64,000 bases of DNA from an uncultured Clostridia bacterium. GTDB lineage: Bacteria > Bacillota > Clostridia > Christensenellales > UBA1242. A program made the translations under genes and the position numbers. This document shows positions 12,401-19,907 of this stretch, piece after piece; positions within the stretch are counted from its first letter, which is position 1, and each line of letters starts with the position of its first letter. The stretch lies in contig CAKVHA010000001.1 in NCBI GenBank assembly GCA_934747775.1, positions 170,534 through 234,533 of the forward strand, read 5' to 3'. Below the pieces are notes generated by a model that saw nothing but the letters and a program-made list of their open reading frames with translations, searched no databases and was not told where the DNA came from.

Positions 12401-15400
12401 ATATATTATCTGCCAAAATGGTGGCACAACAACATATTACACCAATGTTACAGCTGTAGGATTAAACGAATTAATCCCTGGCAAAAATATTGATTCTACT
12501 TATGAAAACACAAACTTTGACACAACAACATTCTACATTACTGGCAAAACTGGTACTAAGAAAATAGTTCACGGTGAAAACTATGTAGACCAAGTTAAAG
12601 CTACTTCAATTAATGCTGTTCGTGGTTACGACAGTATGAATGGCACAAACTATTGTTGGTCAGACGGTAAAAACGAAATCACTACAGGTAGTGCAAACTT
12701 ATATGACAATATGGTTGTTTACCCAGTTTATAAAGAAAAAGGTGTAACAATAAACTTTGGCAGTACAGTATATCTAGTAGGCGACAATACATTAGACTTT
12801 AATCAAAGTCCTAATCAATTTGCAAAAGTAAGTGGTCCTAGCACTAGCACATCTGTTAAATTTACACAAGAAAGAACATTTACTGTTACTGTTAATGAAA
12901 TATATAGTAAAACAGAAATTGATTTCAGTATTGCTGGTGACTCTAATGCAATTGTTAAAGTATCTTATGTAGATAATTCTACAGCTAATGGTATGCAAAA
13001 GGTTTATACTGTTAAAGTATCCTATGTTTACTCTACAGAAAGCCTACTTCTTAAGATTTCTGCTAAAAACGCAAAGATTACAACTAACAACTACCAAGTT
13101 ATTTTGATTACCCCTACTAAGTTTGAGTATGCAACTCAAGCTGGTGTAAAAGAAGCTGGCGCATCAATTGCGGCGGAGATTTTAGGAGAAACTAATTCAG
13201 TTACAATTGTACACGGCAGTAAAGTAAGCACAACCGATGCTGCTAATTCTGCATTGTTAAGTAAGTCTAATGGAATTAGCCTTGAAGGTTGGACATTCGC
13301 AGGCTGGTATGTTCCTAGAAACTGGTCGCAATATGCTGACATTGTAAATAAATATCTAAATGAAAACAAAGACAGTATTTTAGATTCTACTTTATTTAAC
13401 AATATTAAAGATGGCTTTGGTACAATTACGACCAACACATCTACTACTGGTTACAGTAGATTTGCTACATTAGGTACAAACGCATTAGTTTATACTGGTG
13501 AAACAGCAATTACACACGATACTATTTTAATTGCGGGCTTTACTCGTAATCAAATACAAGTTAAAATTTACAATACTGTACAAGAAAACGACTACTTTGG
13601 CTTTATTGATAAAGCAAGCAATATTGTGAATAAAGACGCATTAACTCAAGGTAGCGATTACCTTGTAAAAACCATTCCTTACGGAACATTTATAGCAAGT
13701 CCTTATGATGAAATGACTAACGCTCGTATTGTTCCTGCAACTGAAGCATTTACTAGAAACACAACAGAAAATGAGTGTTTCTATTTAGATAATAAAGGTG
13801 AATCAACTACATTTACTCCTACATCTAAAATAATTAAAGAAGATATCGAAATTTATGTTGGTTATACAAGAAAAGCATTTACTATAAATTTTGAGTATAA
13901 AGATAGCAGCGGTAGCACACAAAGAATTACTATAGAAAATGTTAAGTACGGCACAAAAATATCCAATATTGACAATGAAGAATTAAAGACAATTATTGAT
14001 CCAAAAACAAAGAAACTAATTAATAAGTCGGCACCAGAAACTGGTAAACACTTTGTTAGATGGATTTATCAAACAACAATAGTTGATGAAAATTATGTTG
14101 TAACAAGAACTGCAACTTTTAGCGAAGTGTTTGATTACAATCAATTTAAGATCAGCTTTGACACAACTAATATTGACAGCATTGTTTACAATGTTGGTGA
14201 TACCGTAGGTTCTGCTAATATTAACGAAGTTCAATGGGTTGACAACAAACTTGTATTGGGTTACAACAAAGCATTAGTGCTTGCATTAAATCCTTCTACA
14301 GGTTATGGCAAAGGTGGCAATTATACTGCCAAACTTACCTTTAACGGCAACAAGGTTGATTTGGATGATACTAAGCTTATAATTGGAAACGACGGAACAA
14401 TAACTATTATGCAAGGTGTGCTTGGCAATTCTGAGTATGTAGACGGCGCTGAATTTACACTAGTAATTGAAGCTAATATTAACAACTATTCTGTTACGAT
14501 TGCTGGCGACAACTCAATAGTATGTGAAGGCAAAACCTATAATAAGGACGGTAATGCTTGGTTCTATCAAGATGATAATACTAATCCTGTAATTAAAATC
14601 ACAGCAGCAAATGCGGACTACAATACTGATTTCATTATGACAGTTAGTGTTTTCAGATCTTATAATCAAAAGAGCGTGTTTGTGTTTAAGGTTTACAATG
14701 GTAATAACAGCGAAGATTATAGAATAGTTACTGTTGATAATAGTAACCTTATGACACTATCGGAAGACCATAATCGTTTTATAGGAACAATTAACCTAGG
14801 TGTAGCAACTGATGATCTTACTGTTGAATTGGTTTCTAAAATAGACGACAAAGAAACTAAGATTATTAATAACGACTACTATATTAAATTTGTTGTTAAA
14901 ATTGGTAATGACAAAAATGGCTGGAAAGAAGAGTTGTTAACTGGCACCGGTTATGTGGGTATTATGGCTAGCGAAGGCAATAATCATAAAATTGAAAAAG
15001 CTATAATTCCTAGCGCTGCAGACCTTAGCGTAGAACGCACAACTGATCCAAGCTGGTGCGAAATGATTAGCAATGGCTGGCTGATGAAGAAAGGCGGCGG
15101 CGTATTTACAGCCGAAGAGTGGAATGCTATTGACTGGACTAATATGAACACAATCTTAGAAAGTGCTTATATTGGCGATGCTACTACATCTATAGAGTTT
15201 ACAAAAGATACTACATTGTACATTGTATATATGATTAAAACCATCGATGTAGAAGTTACTCCTGTTTCTGATGATGTTAAAACAAAAGGCAGCTTTAGTG
15301 CTCCTGAAACAGCTAACAAGCGTGACCCAGAAGCAAAAACAACCGTTGGTTTTGGCGAATATACATTTACATACACTGTAGGTGTTAAATACAGCAAAAA

Positions 15401-16166
15401 TATTCCTGTAATTGATATTGGTGGCAAAAAATTAGTAATTCTTCCTTATATTATTTATAGCGGAATGAACATTGGTGCTCAATATCAAAAAGAAGCATTG
15501 TACAACGATGCAACAGCTAAGTTTATTGTTGAAAAAACTGAAAGTGGTTATAAATACTGGCAAGTAGGTGCCGAATCTAACCAAACTACAGTTAACTACA
15601 ACGGTGGAAAATATGTATTTAGCGGTATGGATATTAGCGTTGTTCCAAACGATAATCAATACACAATTACATTAAGTAATCCACAAGGTGCAGAAGACAA
15701 CAAAATGACACTTAGCTCAAATGCTGCTACTTATGAAGTAAACGAATACAAAGTTACTTATAAGTTGCCAGACGGAACACAAAAAGTTGAAACAGTTAAG
15801 TACGAAGGTAGCCTAGTATCAGTTCCTGAAATTAAGGCAGACTTCTTCCACAAAATTACTTACACTATCACTTATGCCGACGGCAAAACCGAAAAAGTTA
15901 GCCTAAAAACATTAAGAGAAATTCAATTTACTTCCGACGCTACTGTTACTATTAAAAACGAAGCTAATGTGGTTGTGATTATTCTTGTTGCGGCTGCTGG
16001 CGTGGCTGTGCTTGCAATAGTTATTATATCTATTGTTAAAGCTGCAGGAAACGCAAAATACCGCAGCAAAGCAAGTAAAGAAAACAGCGAAATGTTTAAG
16101 AAACTTGCCGAACAACAACAAAAGCAAAACAAAGATAACAACGGCGAAAACGGACCAAAAATTTAA
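3441..16166 (+). CDS. Giant secreted, membrane-anchored surface protein (4241 residues)
   Basis: The N-terminus is a signal peptide: a Lys-rich start, a hydrophobic stretch near 10-28, and a likely cleavage near SRVSADG. Residues 45-370 resemble a DUF6273-type domain (FGEYPQ near 54, then LTWKVVK and an AFSKQEKDLL segment). The long middle is Thr-, Asn- and Tyr-rich beta-type sequence with InlB-like pieces such as GWTFAGWYVP. A divergent module with a YSxxxPV-type core recurs near residues 1913, 2054, 2206, 2387, 2778, 3154, 3742 and 3987. A membrane segment near 4175-4200 (VVIILVAAAGVAVLAIVII) is followed by a basic, Gln/Lys-rich cytosolic tail. There is no LPxTG, so anchoring is by the membrane segment. 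The role is probably adhesion or envelope structure. Only one very large gene is present, and I see no frameshift. Confidence 0.9.
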   Translation: MKKGKKLFSYILIALSAVFCIGSLNLSPKSRVSADGDVIYKTYETSALREGDFIEFGEYPQRKVAELSNEDINTLNQSANFDTEDRSGYYVAKTTQKLGSNIAGTDSNGNNIIAGHKYHLFTVNGSYGEKYPAEAIIDKPSSGGYTYRKMEDAAGVNGTLDPRKYVIDHFNSDDHYAQAYQSSNNGYITSKTYLFEVQPLTWKVVKANSDVYTLVCTSVIDAMDFNLYDSNGSMWAYSYVRNYLNNDSRGKYPILVRINNDSDGNLQKYRGNSKLDERTYLNWLDYGDSSVQIGSGAKPVWIGEDGWWIFTTNYYTANSTENSRNSKLIDASTLQGDRKGFIDKAFSKQEKDLLQTSSTESRGTSPSKNYEIDKITVNDKVKLVGVNNLKSSNFILNNGKYYSDYAAANGFVYNFNNSTSLTTYNNGRKTGNSSDHKYGYIWTLGSDGSSDAGKQFSTDWYEDYFCTVHNVRDVAQINLSNASITNINAYNNLDKEGTKESYLKKNAYSVNSMDQSYGIVPQIEIKLTKDNQYLIDKVNTATPNEEYSNDGSMAANRNFAVGVYDKDTNLNVSVSYNKVTQAVNTTANGSTYTYTITGYVSGSNIDMKEYFYRFSLATETPTAANVVYSYATIGEETSNGYPFTVKLTWDKEPNRNTELSCFMVSKDMKTMYKVENVKSGSLSNLYREVIFKEIELSDTLDENNKPIVLEKVIRTIPLYYGMSFDLPELGGVSGSVANYWFADKDKAVAYIENAAPNPEGAKSGTIDSGNGLYPNDATVTFYCAAGELKYSVKVDSASSSSGKTFNGHYYLMNLNNKQAIYPQQNSMEILNKDLSTSYSTYSFKVVIKYPYVKGYASTFLTETNGVLGFKLDENEKPLLYNNLKIYVGETVSDEGLLGTTKTTDGSKAYYEISGFGYTKFNDTSTNKELYFNVLINDISGAYGAKNFLVSFTETKDSEDSYSIEFDTAAYNDTNNDHIYFKNGESEKDYSKKIDGIGYGTSKSVDLAFDAGYYLKSGYKNAAGELQKERTSSSDVFGYYVPRMDFTYSGLVLDANGYRYADDPNAKYGSGTGVFAGQRVRIDKTGAGISFDEYGNRSYTYGNATATKTDYGYKLEDDNKFVGVYTLKFSYSGSANNELVFDLTKIGSGIEQITIGEGDNTVSVYRGFFTTDGAGADGVTKWTLVDTNTTNAKVFGIALENYDKVRLYISNDENNLAASNSVAAPISTFTDIYSTEGEGNSARSLKVNVKYAIKTPSGEYQKVIDNNGNPGGLTYLEHDISTLYGYKGKLYSIIPGTTSEGSVKADDVYLTVVSTGKTYRPWLEHVNNINANVAGADSNRFKSLALNATNVTTATTGVTSNNPKYWEGSKVWFVTNGSETQQVVQYTNGKPVNPKTGTVIDIDNDKFRSSYIMELDNNWTLFSIDAIDVTIVYDTTNNDIQINYTFDYVASDIKFGFVGVSTYDYAIQFVSKINETDVVGVVGYVNQGTGFQDSSKIGSLSNLGSKTALISEIGKNNIKTYLTGDVISSTSEIDANVTIFVPIIANNGGTSTPYYHVPKWTNIDKTYTTKIENTIYKVYKLTQSSTEKDNYIYILVLEGTDPGVSNFLGGANEIVGYKFNNSDYYNIYTDNTKTTKIKMGTGENAGKIVYTDSEGMSTVSDKTYLTADEIKNLYFEFKASNATIKFYAVYETCTVNVSVSGWQKEDDTTDPAVPEFYDLIAATSNDEKSKFDFSPAGYSIKNVKFATESNIDFGTLGLNTIALNNGNTKPYVTGLIGYFRKTAYDANDNIIQVEGSGYKVSSGLEMQYINGQAMYYKQTPEGIKKYYAVKVNSEGYVENIYTYKLVEADTKFMRTNVELYTLFGINHYEVVATVVGDTQSAAIEQASVPQDLMIGTLTGTNVEIIYKMNRSYTQSVPLISVKDGANSYLQIGNLNETKNGYTAVSVDENGKVDFGVDGDYVVEYIESANVYKVIIDAQKFTSNLTASLGSVNNGKIEGNGQEFVINKYNVSFTVPAESDTNMDNVGDFEYGEASGMDSVVHNGQAILTFKLGKAYDYKKLQFAIWASKDTTVNGSQLEPENVVNIVSLDSLQGGSGSTKISVNGEEITVTINYDATVGQYTFTITSVTHAVSVHLEKIDSSSNALKTFTYTVDYDHNIKGSDSNNLAYTVYKSVVETNGTGEVNTKKYTLNYNTSLRYTIDVAEGYSQSTPMFVLSGKGVVRYFVPVWLFGEQNTTITLLGDNCDISYNNTSGEYTYRHSGMTYTVSCVKGAAATGTKPAEPDKWTYTVTSGTNVETYIVKIGQNRQYSLTMNAEKDWEYLYAAVYRLVDTDKTTITTGKEKNPNFYQQSFKENSFDDTKITATIEKGNVAYGSANTITYTVKGGYSHNLPVITINGVPYYIPNMGDRNVFGETNESYGLVKESSNKWTYEYKVGEEVKATYYVTASTSDGQYVFNYYTTINEINVKILTLTIDVKNKENTVVSTDTKYVTAADGTTVVVTSKDRFQGDITYTYSVLQFYTDNIELSEAENKNTFAENKYLVVLSKRVLEGITGNSFKYKGQGDMKDASDNTFVIIVGKDATNGYKFMDPLATNTEITKQEGYYYNSYVWTDANSTQGTVIKDLTLIRKLGEALTHLPDENSTWESEGVTYKYYENKGVIDKTILAVEQNGVTTNKYKFTKQWGSSVSDNNGVSFNSSGLTSSEITGHIQLFATFCENAYRVKVGNLPTATGTYAKFGALFTTIKGGTSEEASSATSELMSFTKTKNLTLSYRVYAAYDQTEPVFNLVGLYGDIVLLMPKTIGYEDAAVTYQYQKQDGVAYTVTVIRDASNSNKYTYSVTANGKEVSFTLTITKSNINRVGASQISINYQIVFNNEFMGLNNADEVVVNIYPATHYEENDAVVKNINEVSNTNSAYNVSNIENNLTLNRYAINYYDMLLENKAVISKTAFGNDALFDGILALYNNINNTEEATVGSIELTKVTVSNKKYIICQNGGTTTYYTNVTAVGLNELIPGKNIDSTYENTNFDTTTFYITGKTGTKKIVHGENYVDQVKATSINAVRGYDSMNGTNYCWSDGKNEITTGSANLYDNMVVYPVYKEKGVTINFGSTVYLVGDNTLDFNQSPNQFAKVSGPSTSTSVKFTQERTFTVTVNEIYSKTEIDFSIAGDSNAIVKVSYVDNSTANGMQKVYTVKVSYVYSTESLLLKISAKNAKITTNNYQVILITPTKFEYATQAGVKEAGASIAAEILGETNSVTIVHGSKVSTTDAANSALLSKSNGISLEGWTFAGWYVPRNWSQYADIVNKYLNENKDSILDSTLFNNIKDGFGTITTNTSTTGYSRFATLGTNALVYTGETAITHDTILIAGFTRNQIQVKIYNTVQENDYFGFIDKASNIVNKDALTQGSDYLVKTIPYGTFIASPYDEMTNARIVPATEAFTRNTTENECFYLDNKGESTTFTPTSKIIKEDIEIYVGYTRKAFTINFEYKDSSGSTQRITIENVKYGTKISNIDNEELKTIIDPKTKKLINKSAPETGKHFVRWIYQTTIVDENYVVTRTATFSEVFDYNQFKISFDTTNIDSIVYNVGDTVGSANINEVQWVDNKLVLGYNKALVLALNPSTGYGKGGNYTAKLTFNGNKVDLDDTKLIIGNDGTITIMQGVLGNSEYVDGAEFTLVIEANINNYSVTIAGDNSIVCEGKTYNKDGNAWFYQDDNTNPVIKITAANADYNTDFIMTVSVFRSYNQKSVFVFKVYNGNNSEDYRIVTVDNSNLMTLSEDHNRFIGTINLGVATDDLTVELVSKIDDKETKIINNDYYIKFVVKIGNDKNGWKEELLTGTGYVGIMASEGNNHKIEKAIIPSAADLSVERTTDPSWCEMISNGWLMKKGGGVFTAEEWNAIDWTNMNTILESAYIGDATTSIEFTKDTTLYIVYMIKTIDVEVTPVSDDVKTKGSFSAPETANKRDPEAKTTVGFGEYTFTYTVGVKYSKNIPVIDIGGKKLVILPYIIYSGMNIGAQYQKEALYNDATAKFIVEKTESGYKYWQVGAESNQTTVNYNGGKYVFSGMDISVVPNDNQYTITLSNPQGAEDNKMTLSSNAATYEVNEYKVTYKLPDGTQKVETVKYEGSLVSVPEIKADFFHKITYTITYADGKTEKVSLKTLREIQFTSDATVTIKNEANVVVIILVAAAGVAVLAIVIISIVKAAGNAKYRSKASKENSEMFKKLAEQQQKQNKDNNGENGPKI

Positions 16167-16211
16167 TAATTACTTTAATTAATGGCTAAGGTTTAAGCGG
16201 TTAGTTAATAA

Positions 16212-16245
16212 AAAACACCAACTTTAAATAGTTGGTGTTTTTTTG
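16212..16245 (+). terminator. Terminator after the giant gene
   Basis: AACACCAACT and AGTTGGTGTT form a 10-pair stem around TTAAAT, with a T run after it. It lies about 45 bases past the stop. From here to 16422 I see only AT-rich DNA. Confidence 0.88.
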
Positions 16246-16422
16246 TGATGTTTTAAATTAAAATTTATGTTATTAAGTTGTTTTTTAAAATTGCATTATT
16301 GTGATTATGCTTTTTATGTTGGTCGCATTAATTTGATTTTATGCAGCGCTTTTTATCTGCTTTTTAACCGAGTTTATTGCAGCATTTTTTAATTACGTAA
16401 CACCTTAAATTTATGTAATTAG

Positions 16423-16662
16423 TTAGCCTGCAATCAATAATGGATTGTTAACAATATCGTCAAAAAACTCTGAAACGGAAATGCCAAGCACGCGACAAAG
16501 CTTTATAATTGTAGGCAAAGTTACCTTTTTAGAGGTGATATTAATAATGTCTTTAATGGTTTTTGTACTTACTTTGCTAAGTTTGCTAAGAGCGCTAACA
16601 TCTAAGCCTTGCTCTGTCATTAGTTGTTGTACTTTAATTGAAATAGCTGTTCTTATGTTCAT
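16423..16662 (-). CDS. Small XRE-family helix-turn-helix regulator
   Basis: The 79-residue protein is almost entirely one Cro/C1-type DNA-binding domain: LDVSALSKLSKVSTKTIKDI, then LPTIIKLCRVLGISVSEFFD. The final helix pattern (GISVSEFFDD) is typical of single-domain XRE repressors. It has a strong AAGGAGGG ribosome site 8 bases before the ATG and its own promoter. It stands alone between the surface-protein gene and metG, and its targets cannot be read from the context. It could regulate itself or the giant gene upstream. Confidence 0.88.
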   Translation of the reverse strand: MNIRTAISIKVQQLMTEQGLDVSALSKLSKVSTKTIKDIINITSKKVTLPTIIKLCRVLGISVSEFFDDIVNNPLLIAG

Positions 16663-16689
16663 TTGTAATCCCTCCTTTTTAATACTTAT

Positions 16690-16717
16690 ATAATATCACA
16701 GGATTTTAAATTTTCAA
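16690..16717 (-). promoter_or_regulatory. Promoter of the XRE regulator
   Basis: On the minus strand TTGAAA (16712-16717) and TATTAT (16690-16695) are 16 bases apart, about 30 bases before the ATG. Confidence 0.55.
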
Positions 16718-16806
16718 GCGACCTAATGCCAACTAAAATTGCCGTTTTTGCACTAGTTTTGTCGAATTTTATACTAAAAAATAATATTTTGTAACCAAGT
16801 TTTAAA

Positions 16807-16843
16807 AAATAAAAAAATTCGTGGGTTTTCCCCGCGAATTTTG
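16807..16843 (-). terminator. Terminator of metG
   Basis: The minus strand holds a 12-pair GC-containing stem (AAAATTCGCGGG with CCCACGAATTTT, one G-T pair) and then a T-rich tail. It lies about 120 bases past the metG stop. Confidence 0.8.
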
Positions 16844-16959
16844 TGTTTTTATCTAATTAAAATTAGATAATTGTAGTATTAAATTTATTTTTAGATTACA
16901 TATTTCAAAATTATTATATTCCTTCCGACAATTTACTACATTAACGGAAAATTTAAAAA

Positions 16960-18975
16960 TTACTCTTCGCTATCCAATTGGCTAGGGTGCTTTTTAAAGA
17001 AGTCTTGTTTTGGCTCTAAAAACATTGGCTTGTGATGTTCTTTGTTTTCAAAGAAATAGTAAATAGGGGCGTCTATATTGTCCCAACTAAATATGTTGTT
17101 GCTCACTTTTAAAGATTTAGCAAGATTTTCTGTGCTTGCTGGCACAACAGGGTGAAGTAATACCATTGCCACCTTACACATATGAAGCGTGTCGGCAATA
17201 ACTTGCGCTATTGTAGCTTTGTTGTCACTATCTTCGGCTTCTTTAATGTTTTTAACCCAATATTTGTTTGCGTTTCTAATAAGACTGTCTAGCTCGTACA
17301 TGACCATATGGAATTTATTGTCTGCCACAAGTTTTTCGTATTTTAATATACTAAGTGTGCAGTCTTTAAGTACTTGCTCGCTAACTTCGGCATAAGGAAT
17401 TTCGCCGTCAAAATATTTTTGCCAAGTGTAAAATAGGCTGCGTAAAACACGGTTGTAAACATTTGTTAAAAGGTTGCCGTCTTTAAGTACTGGGTCTGGC
17501 TCATTTGGGTTTGCATCAGGATTAAACACCTTAGGGCAGAAAGTTGCGCTTGTGTTTCCCACGCTAAGCCCCAAAAAGTGCATTCTAAGCTGGTCTGATG
17601 TGTAGTGTTCTAGTAGTTCTTGTGGGCTAGGTGCATGAATTTTTCCGCTACTGCTTGCTTTTGCACCCAAAAACAAACTAAACTTGTTTATAATAAGGTT
17701 GCTAAATTGCAATTCGCCTTCTGGTGCAGGCACAGTAGGGTTTTTTTGAGTGCATAGCCACATTGCGTGTTGTGGAATGCCGTAAAACTGTAAATTGTCT
17801 TCGCCCAAAACCTGCCAAATAGCACAATCTTTGCTGCACCACCATTTTTTCCACTCATCGGCAGGTTTGCCTTGTTCTTTTAAATATGTTTTTGTAAATG
17901 ATATTGGCGCCCATAGACTTTCTGGCCAGCAGTAAAAGGTTAGGTTTTTCATATTATCCACTTCTGGAACTGGCACGCCCCATTCAATGTTGCCGCTAAT
18001 TCTAAAAGGTGTTAGGGTTTTGCCTGTGCGATATCTCACACCAGCCTTGCTAAGTTCTTGACACGCGGTTTCGCGGTCGGCTAGAGTAGTAAATACTAGC
18101 ACAAAACTTGCTTTGCTTTTATCTTCCTTAATTTCGTGTGCTGGCAAATTAGCTTTAACACTATCATAAAGTTCCATTTGGTCTTTTTTAATATACACTT
18201 CGGGTTGTTTTAAAAACTCGCGCATTTCCTTAACAGCAAATGGTCTAATAGGTGTGTTTTTCTCGGTGTAGTCCAGCCAGTTTGTAACAAGCGGAAGTTG
18301 TTTGTGAAGGTCAAAGTACCAGTTTTCAATTTTCTTTAGTGTAGGTTTTTTGCCGCTTAGCGTGCTAATTGGGTCTATAAGGTCTTGTGGCAAATATTGA
18401 TGACCAAAATCGCATTCGTCCGCATATCCCTTTTCGCTGGTGCAACCTTCGTAAGGACATTTTCCAATAACTTGTCTGCCGTTTAAAAAGGTTTGATGTT
18501 CTTCGTCAAAAAACTGATATGTGCTCATTTTTTCAAGGTGCCCGTTTTCGTACAACTTGTTAAAAACTTCGGCGCTAGTAACTGCGTGTAAATCTTTTGC
18601 GGGTTTTAGCGCGCTTCCGTAGTAACCGTTAAACTTAATTTCGTAGGCGTTCCAGTCGGCAACGTGGCTGCGATATTTTTCCATAACCATATCTTCAATA
18701 GTGCCTTTGAAACCCTTTTCTTGCATTTTGCGATAGCCTTCTAGGCTTGGGCTGCCGTAACAATCGGAGCCGCTAACATAAATTACGTTGTCGCTGCCGA
18801 TGCGGTCGCGTAAAAACCTTGCCATAAAGTCGGCATAAAGCGCCATTCCCAAAACGTGCCCGTAGTGCATATCTTTGTTTCCGTAGGGCATTCCCGACGT
18901 TACAACAGCACGCGATTTGAATGCTGGGCGGTGTTCAATCATATTTTTTAATCTAATATCACCAAAATCTTTCAT
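16960..18975 (-). CDS. metG: Methionyl-tRNA synthetase, divergent
   Basis: Charges initiator and elongator tRNA-Met. The Rossmann-fold signature is present as HYGH at residues 37-40. A zinc-knuckle region near 170-195 has CPYEGC and a later CDFGH, matching the Met/Leu/Ile/Val class I group. The DPISTLSGKKP segment that follows is typical of MetRS. The KMSKS loop is altered to KASSSGK near residue 442. The protein ends after the anticodon domain with no C-terminal EMAP/Trbp111 tRNA-binding domain. GGAGA lies before the ATG. It is a single-gene unit with its own promoter and terminator, divergent from the YhhN gene. Whether this is the only MetRS of the organism cannot be seen here. Confidence 0.9.
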   Translation of the reverse strand: MKDFGDIRLKNMIEHRPAFKSRAVVTSGMPYGNKDMHYGHVLGMALYADFMARFLRDRIGSDNVIYVSGSDCYGSPSLEGYRKMQEKGFKGTIEDMVMEKYRSHVADWNAYEIKFNGYYGSALKPAKDLHAVTSAEVFNKLYENGHLEKMSTYQFFDEEHQTFLNGRQVIGKCPYEGCTSEKGYADECDFGHQYLPQDLIDPISTLSGKKPTLKKIENWYFDLHKQLPLVTNWLDYTEKNTPIRPFAVKEMREFLKQPEVYIKKDQMELYDSVKANLPAHEIKEDKSKASFVLVFTTLADRETACQELSKAGVRYRTGKTLTPFRISGNIEWGVPVPEVDNMKNLTFYCWPESLWAPISFTKTYLKEQGKPADEWKKWWCSKDCAIWQVLGEDNLQFYGIPQHAMWLCTQKNPTVPAPEGELQFSNLIINKFSLFLGAKASSSGKIHAPSPQELLEHYTSDQLRMHFLGLSVGNTSATFCPKVFNPDANPNEPDPVLKDGNLLTNVYNRVLRSLFYTWQKYFDGEIPYAEVSEQVLKDCTLSILKYEKLVADNKFHMVMYELDSLIRNANKYWVKNIKEAEDSDNKATIAQVIADTLHMCKVAMVLLHPVVPASTENLAKSLKVSNNIFSWDNIDAPIYYFFENKEHHKPMFLEPKQDFFKKHPSQLDSEE

Positions 18976-19012
18976 AATATCTCCATAGCAAAAATTGCTT
19001 TTTTAATACTAA

Positions 19013-19041
19013 ATTATATAGTTTTTTCAATTTTTTTGCAA
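19013..19041 (-). promoter_or_regulatory. metG promoter
   Basis: On the minus strand TTGCAA (19036-19041) and TATAAT (19013-19018) are 17 bases apart. Confidence 0.65.
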
Positions 19042-19049
19042 GTATCTAT

Positions 19050-19078
19050 TTGTGTTTTTTACGGCTTTAATATATAAT
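19050..19078 (+). promoter_or_regulatory. Promoter of the YhhN-family gene
   Basis: TTGTGT (19050-19055) and TATAAT (19073-19078) are 17 bases apart, back to back with the metG promoter. Confidence 0.55.
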
Positions 19079-19112
19079 AATTGTATATTTGATAATTAAT
19101 TAAGGAGTTTTT

Positions 19113-19814
19113 ATGAAAACTGCACTATCTATAATTTTTTTAGCCCTAAGCGTAAGTAGTTTAATTTGGCTAATTGTTACTAAATGTACAAAAGTTGGAA
19201 TGCCATTTTTTTGGACAAAACTAATCGCTTCGGTGGCGTTTGTTGTATCGGGTTTTGTGGCTGTAATGCTAAAAAGCACAATAGAACTTTATGTGTTCTT
19301 TGTGTTAATTGGTCTTGTTATGGGTATGCTTGGCGACATTTTGCTTGCACTTAAAGAAATCTATAAACCACACGAAGGTCAATATCTAAACGGCGGCTTT
19401 TTGTGCTTTGCAATTGGTCACATTATGTATATAATTGGTTTTTCGTTATACGCAACTAAAAAGGCAGAAATCTTAGTTCCTATGTTTGTTGGTCTTGCTA
19501 TTGGCGCTGTACTTGCAACACTAATTTGCGTAAACGCTGGCAAACTTGGCATTGACTTTGGTCGTTTTAAACCACAATGCTATGCGTATAGTTTTGTGCT
19601 TTGCATAACAACAACTTTGATGTTTGCTCTTGCCATTATGGTTAGCAAGCTTTGGATTGTTGCTGCGGCATTACTATTGTTCTTAATTAGCGACCTTGTG
19701 TTGTCACTAATTTACTTTGCACCACGAAAAGACACTAATGTTAACTGGGGCTTAAACCTTGGCACTTACTATGTTGCACAAATCTTAATTGTTGCATTCT
19801 TAATGTTTGTATAA
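19113..19814 (+). CDS. YhhN/TMEM86-family integral membrane protein (lysoplasmalogenase-like)
   Basis: The 233-residue protein has about eight hydrophobic segments filling nearly its whole length. Family marks are GMLGDILLAL near residue 70, FAIGHIMYIIGF near 97 and FLISDLVLSL near 195, which match the conserved Asp- and His-bearing helices of YhhN. Characterised relatives hydrolyse the vinyl-ether bond of lysoplasmalogens. Plasmalogens occur in anaerobic Clostridia, which makes the role plausible but unproven here. AAGGAG lies 8 bases before the ATG. It is a single gene with its own promoter, sharing a two-way terminator with the convergent peptidase gene. Confidence 0.82.
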   Translation: MKTALSIIFLALSVSSLIWLIVTKCTKVGMPFFWTKLIASVAFVVSGFVAVMLKSTIELYVFFVLIGLVMGMLGDILLALKEIYKPHEGQYLNGGFLCFAIGHIMYIIGFSLYATKKAEILVPMFVGLAIGAVLATLICVNAGKLGIDFGRFKPQCYAYSFVLCITTTLMFALAIMVSKLWIVAAALLLFLISDLVLSLIYFAPRKDTNVNWGLNLGTYYVAQILIVAFLMFV

Positions 19815-19874
19815 CAAAAAAGCAAGTCTTAATAATCCGCTTAAAAACTGCGGCGGTTGGGACTTGCTTTTTTC
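19815..19874. terminator. Two-way terminator between YhhN and M14 genes
   Basis: AAAAAAGCAAGTC and GACTTGCTTTTTT pair over 13 bases and carry A/T runs on both outer edges, so it can stop transcription from either side. A small CCGC/GCGG stem sits in the loop. Confidence 0.8.
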
Positions 19875-19907
19875 TTTTTAATGTTGTTTAATATGTGTTT
19901 ACTAAAG

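Noticed and set aside
16080..16166. Sortase signal at the end of the giant protein
   Set aside because: No LPxTG or like motif precedes the membrane segment, and the tail after it is far longer than in sortase substrates.
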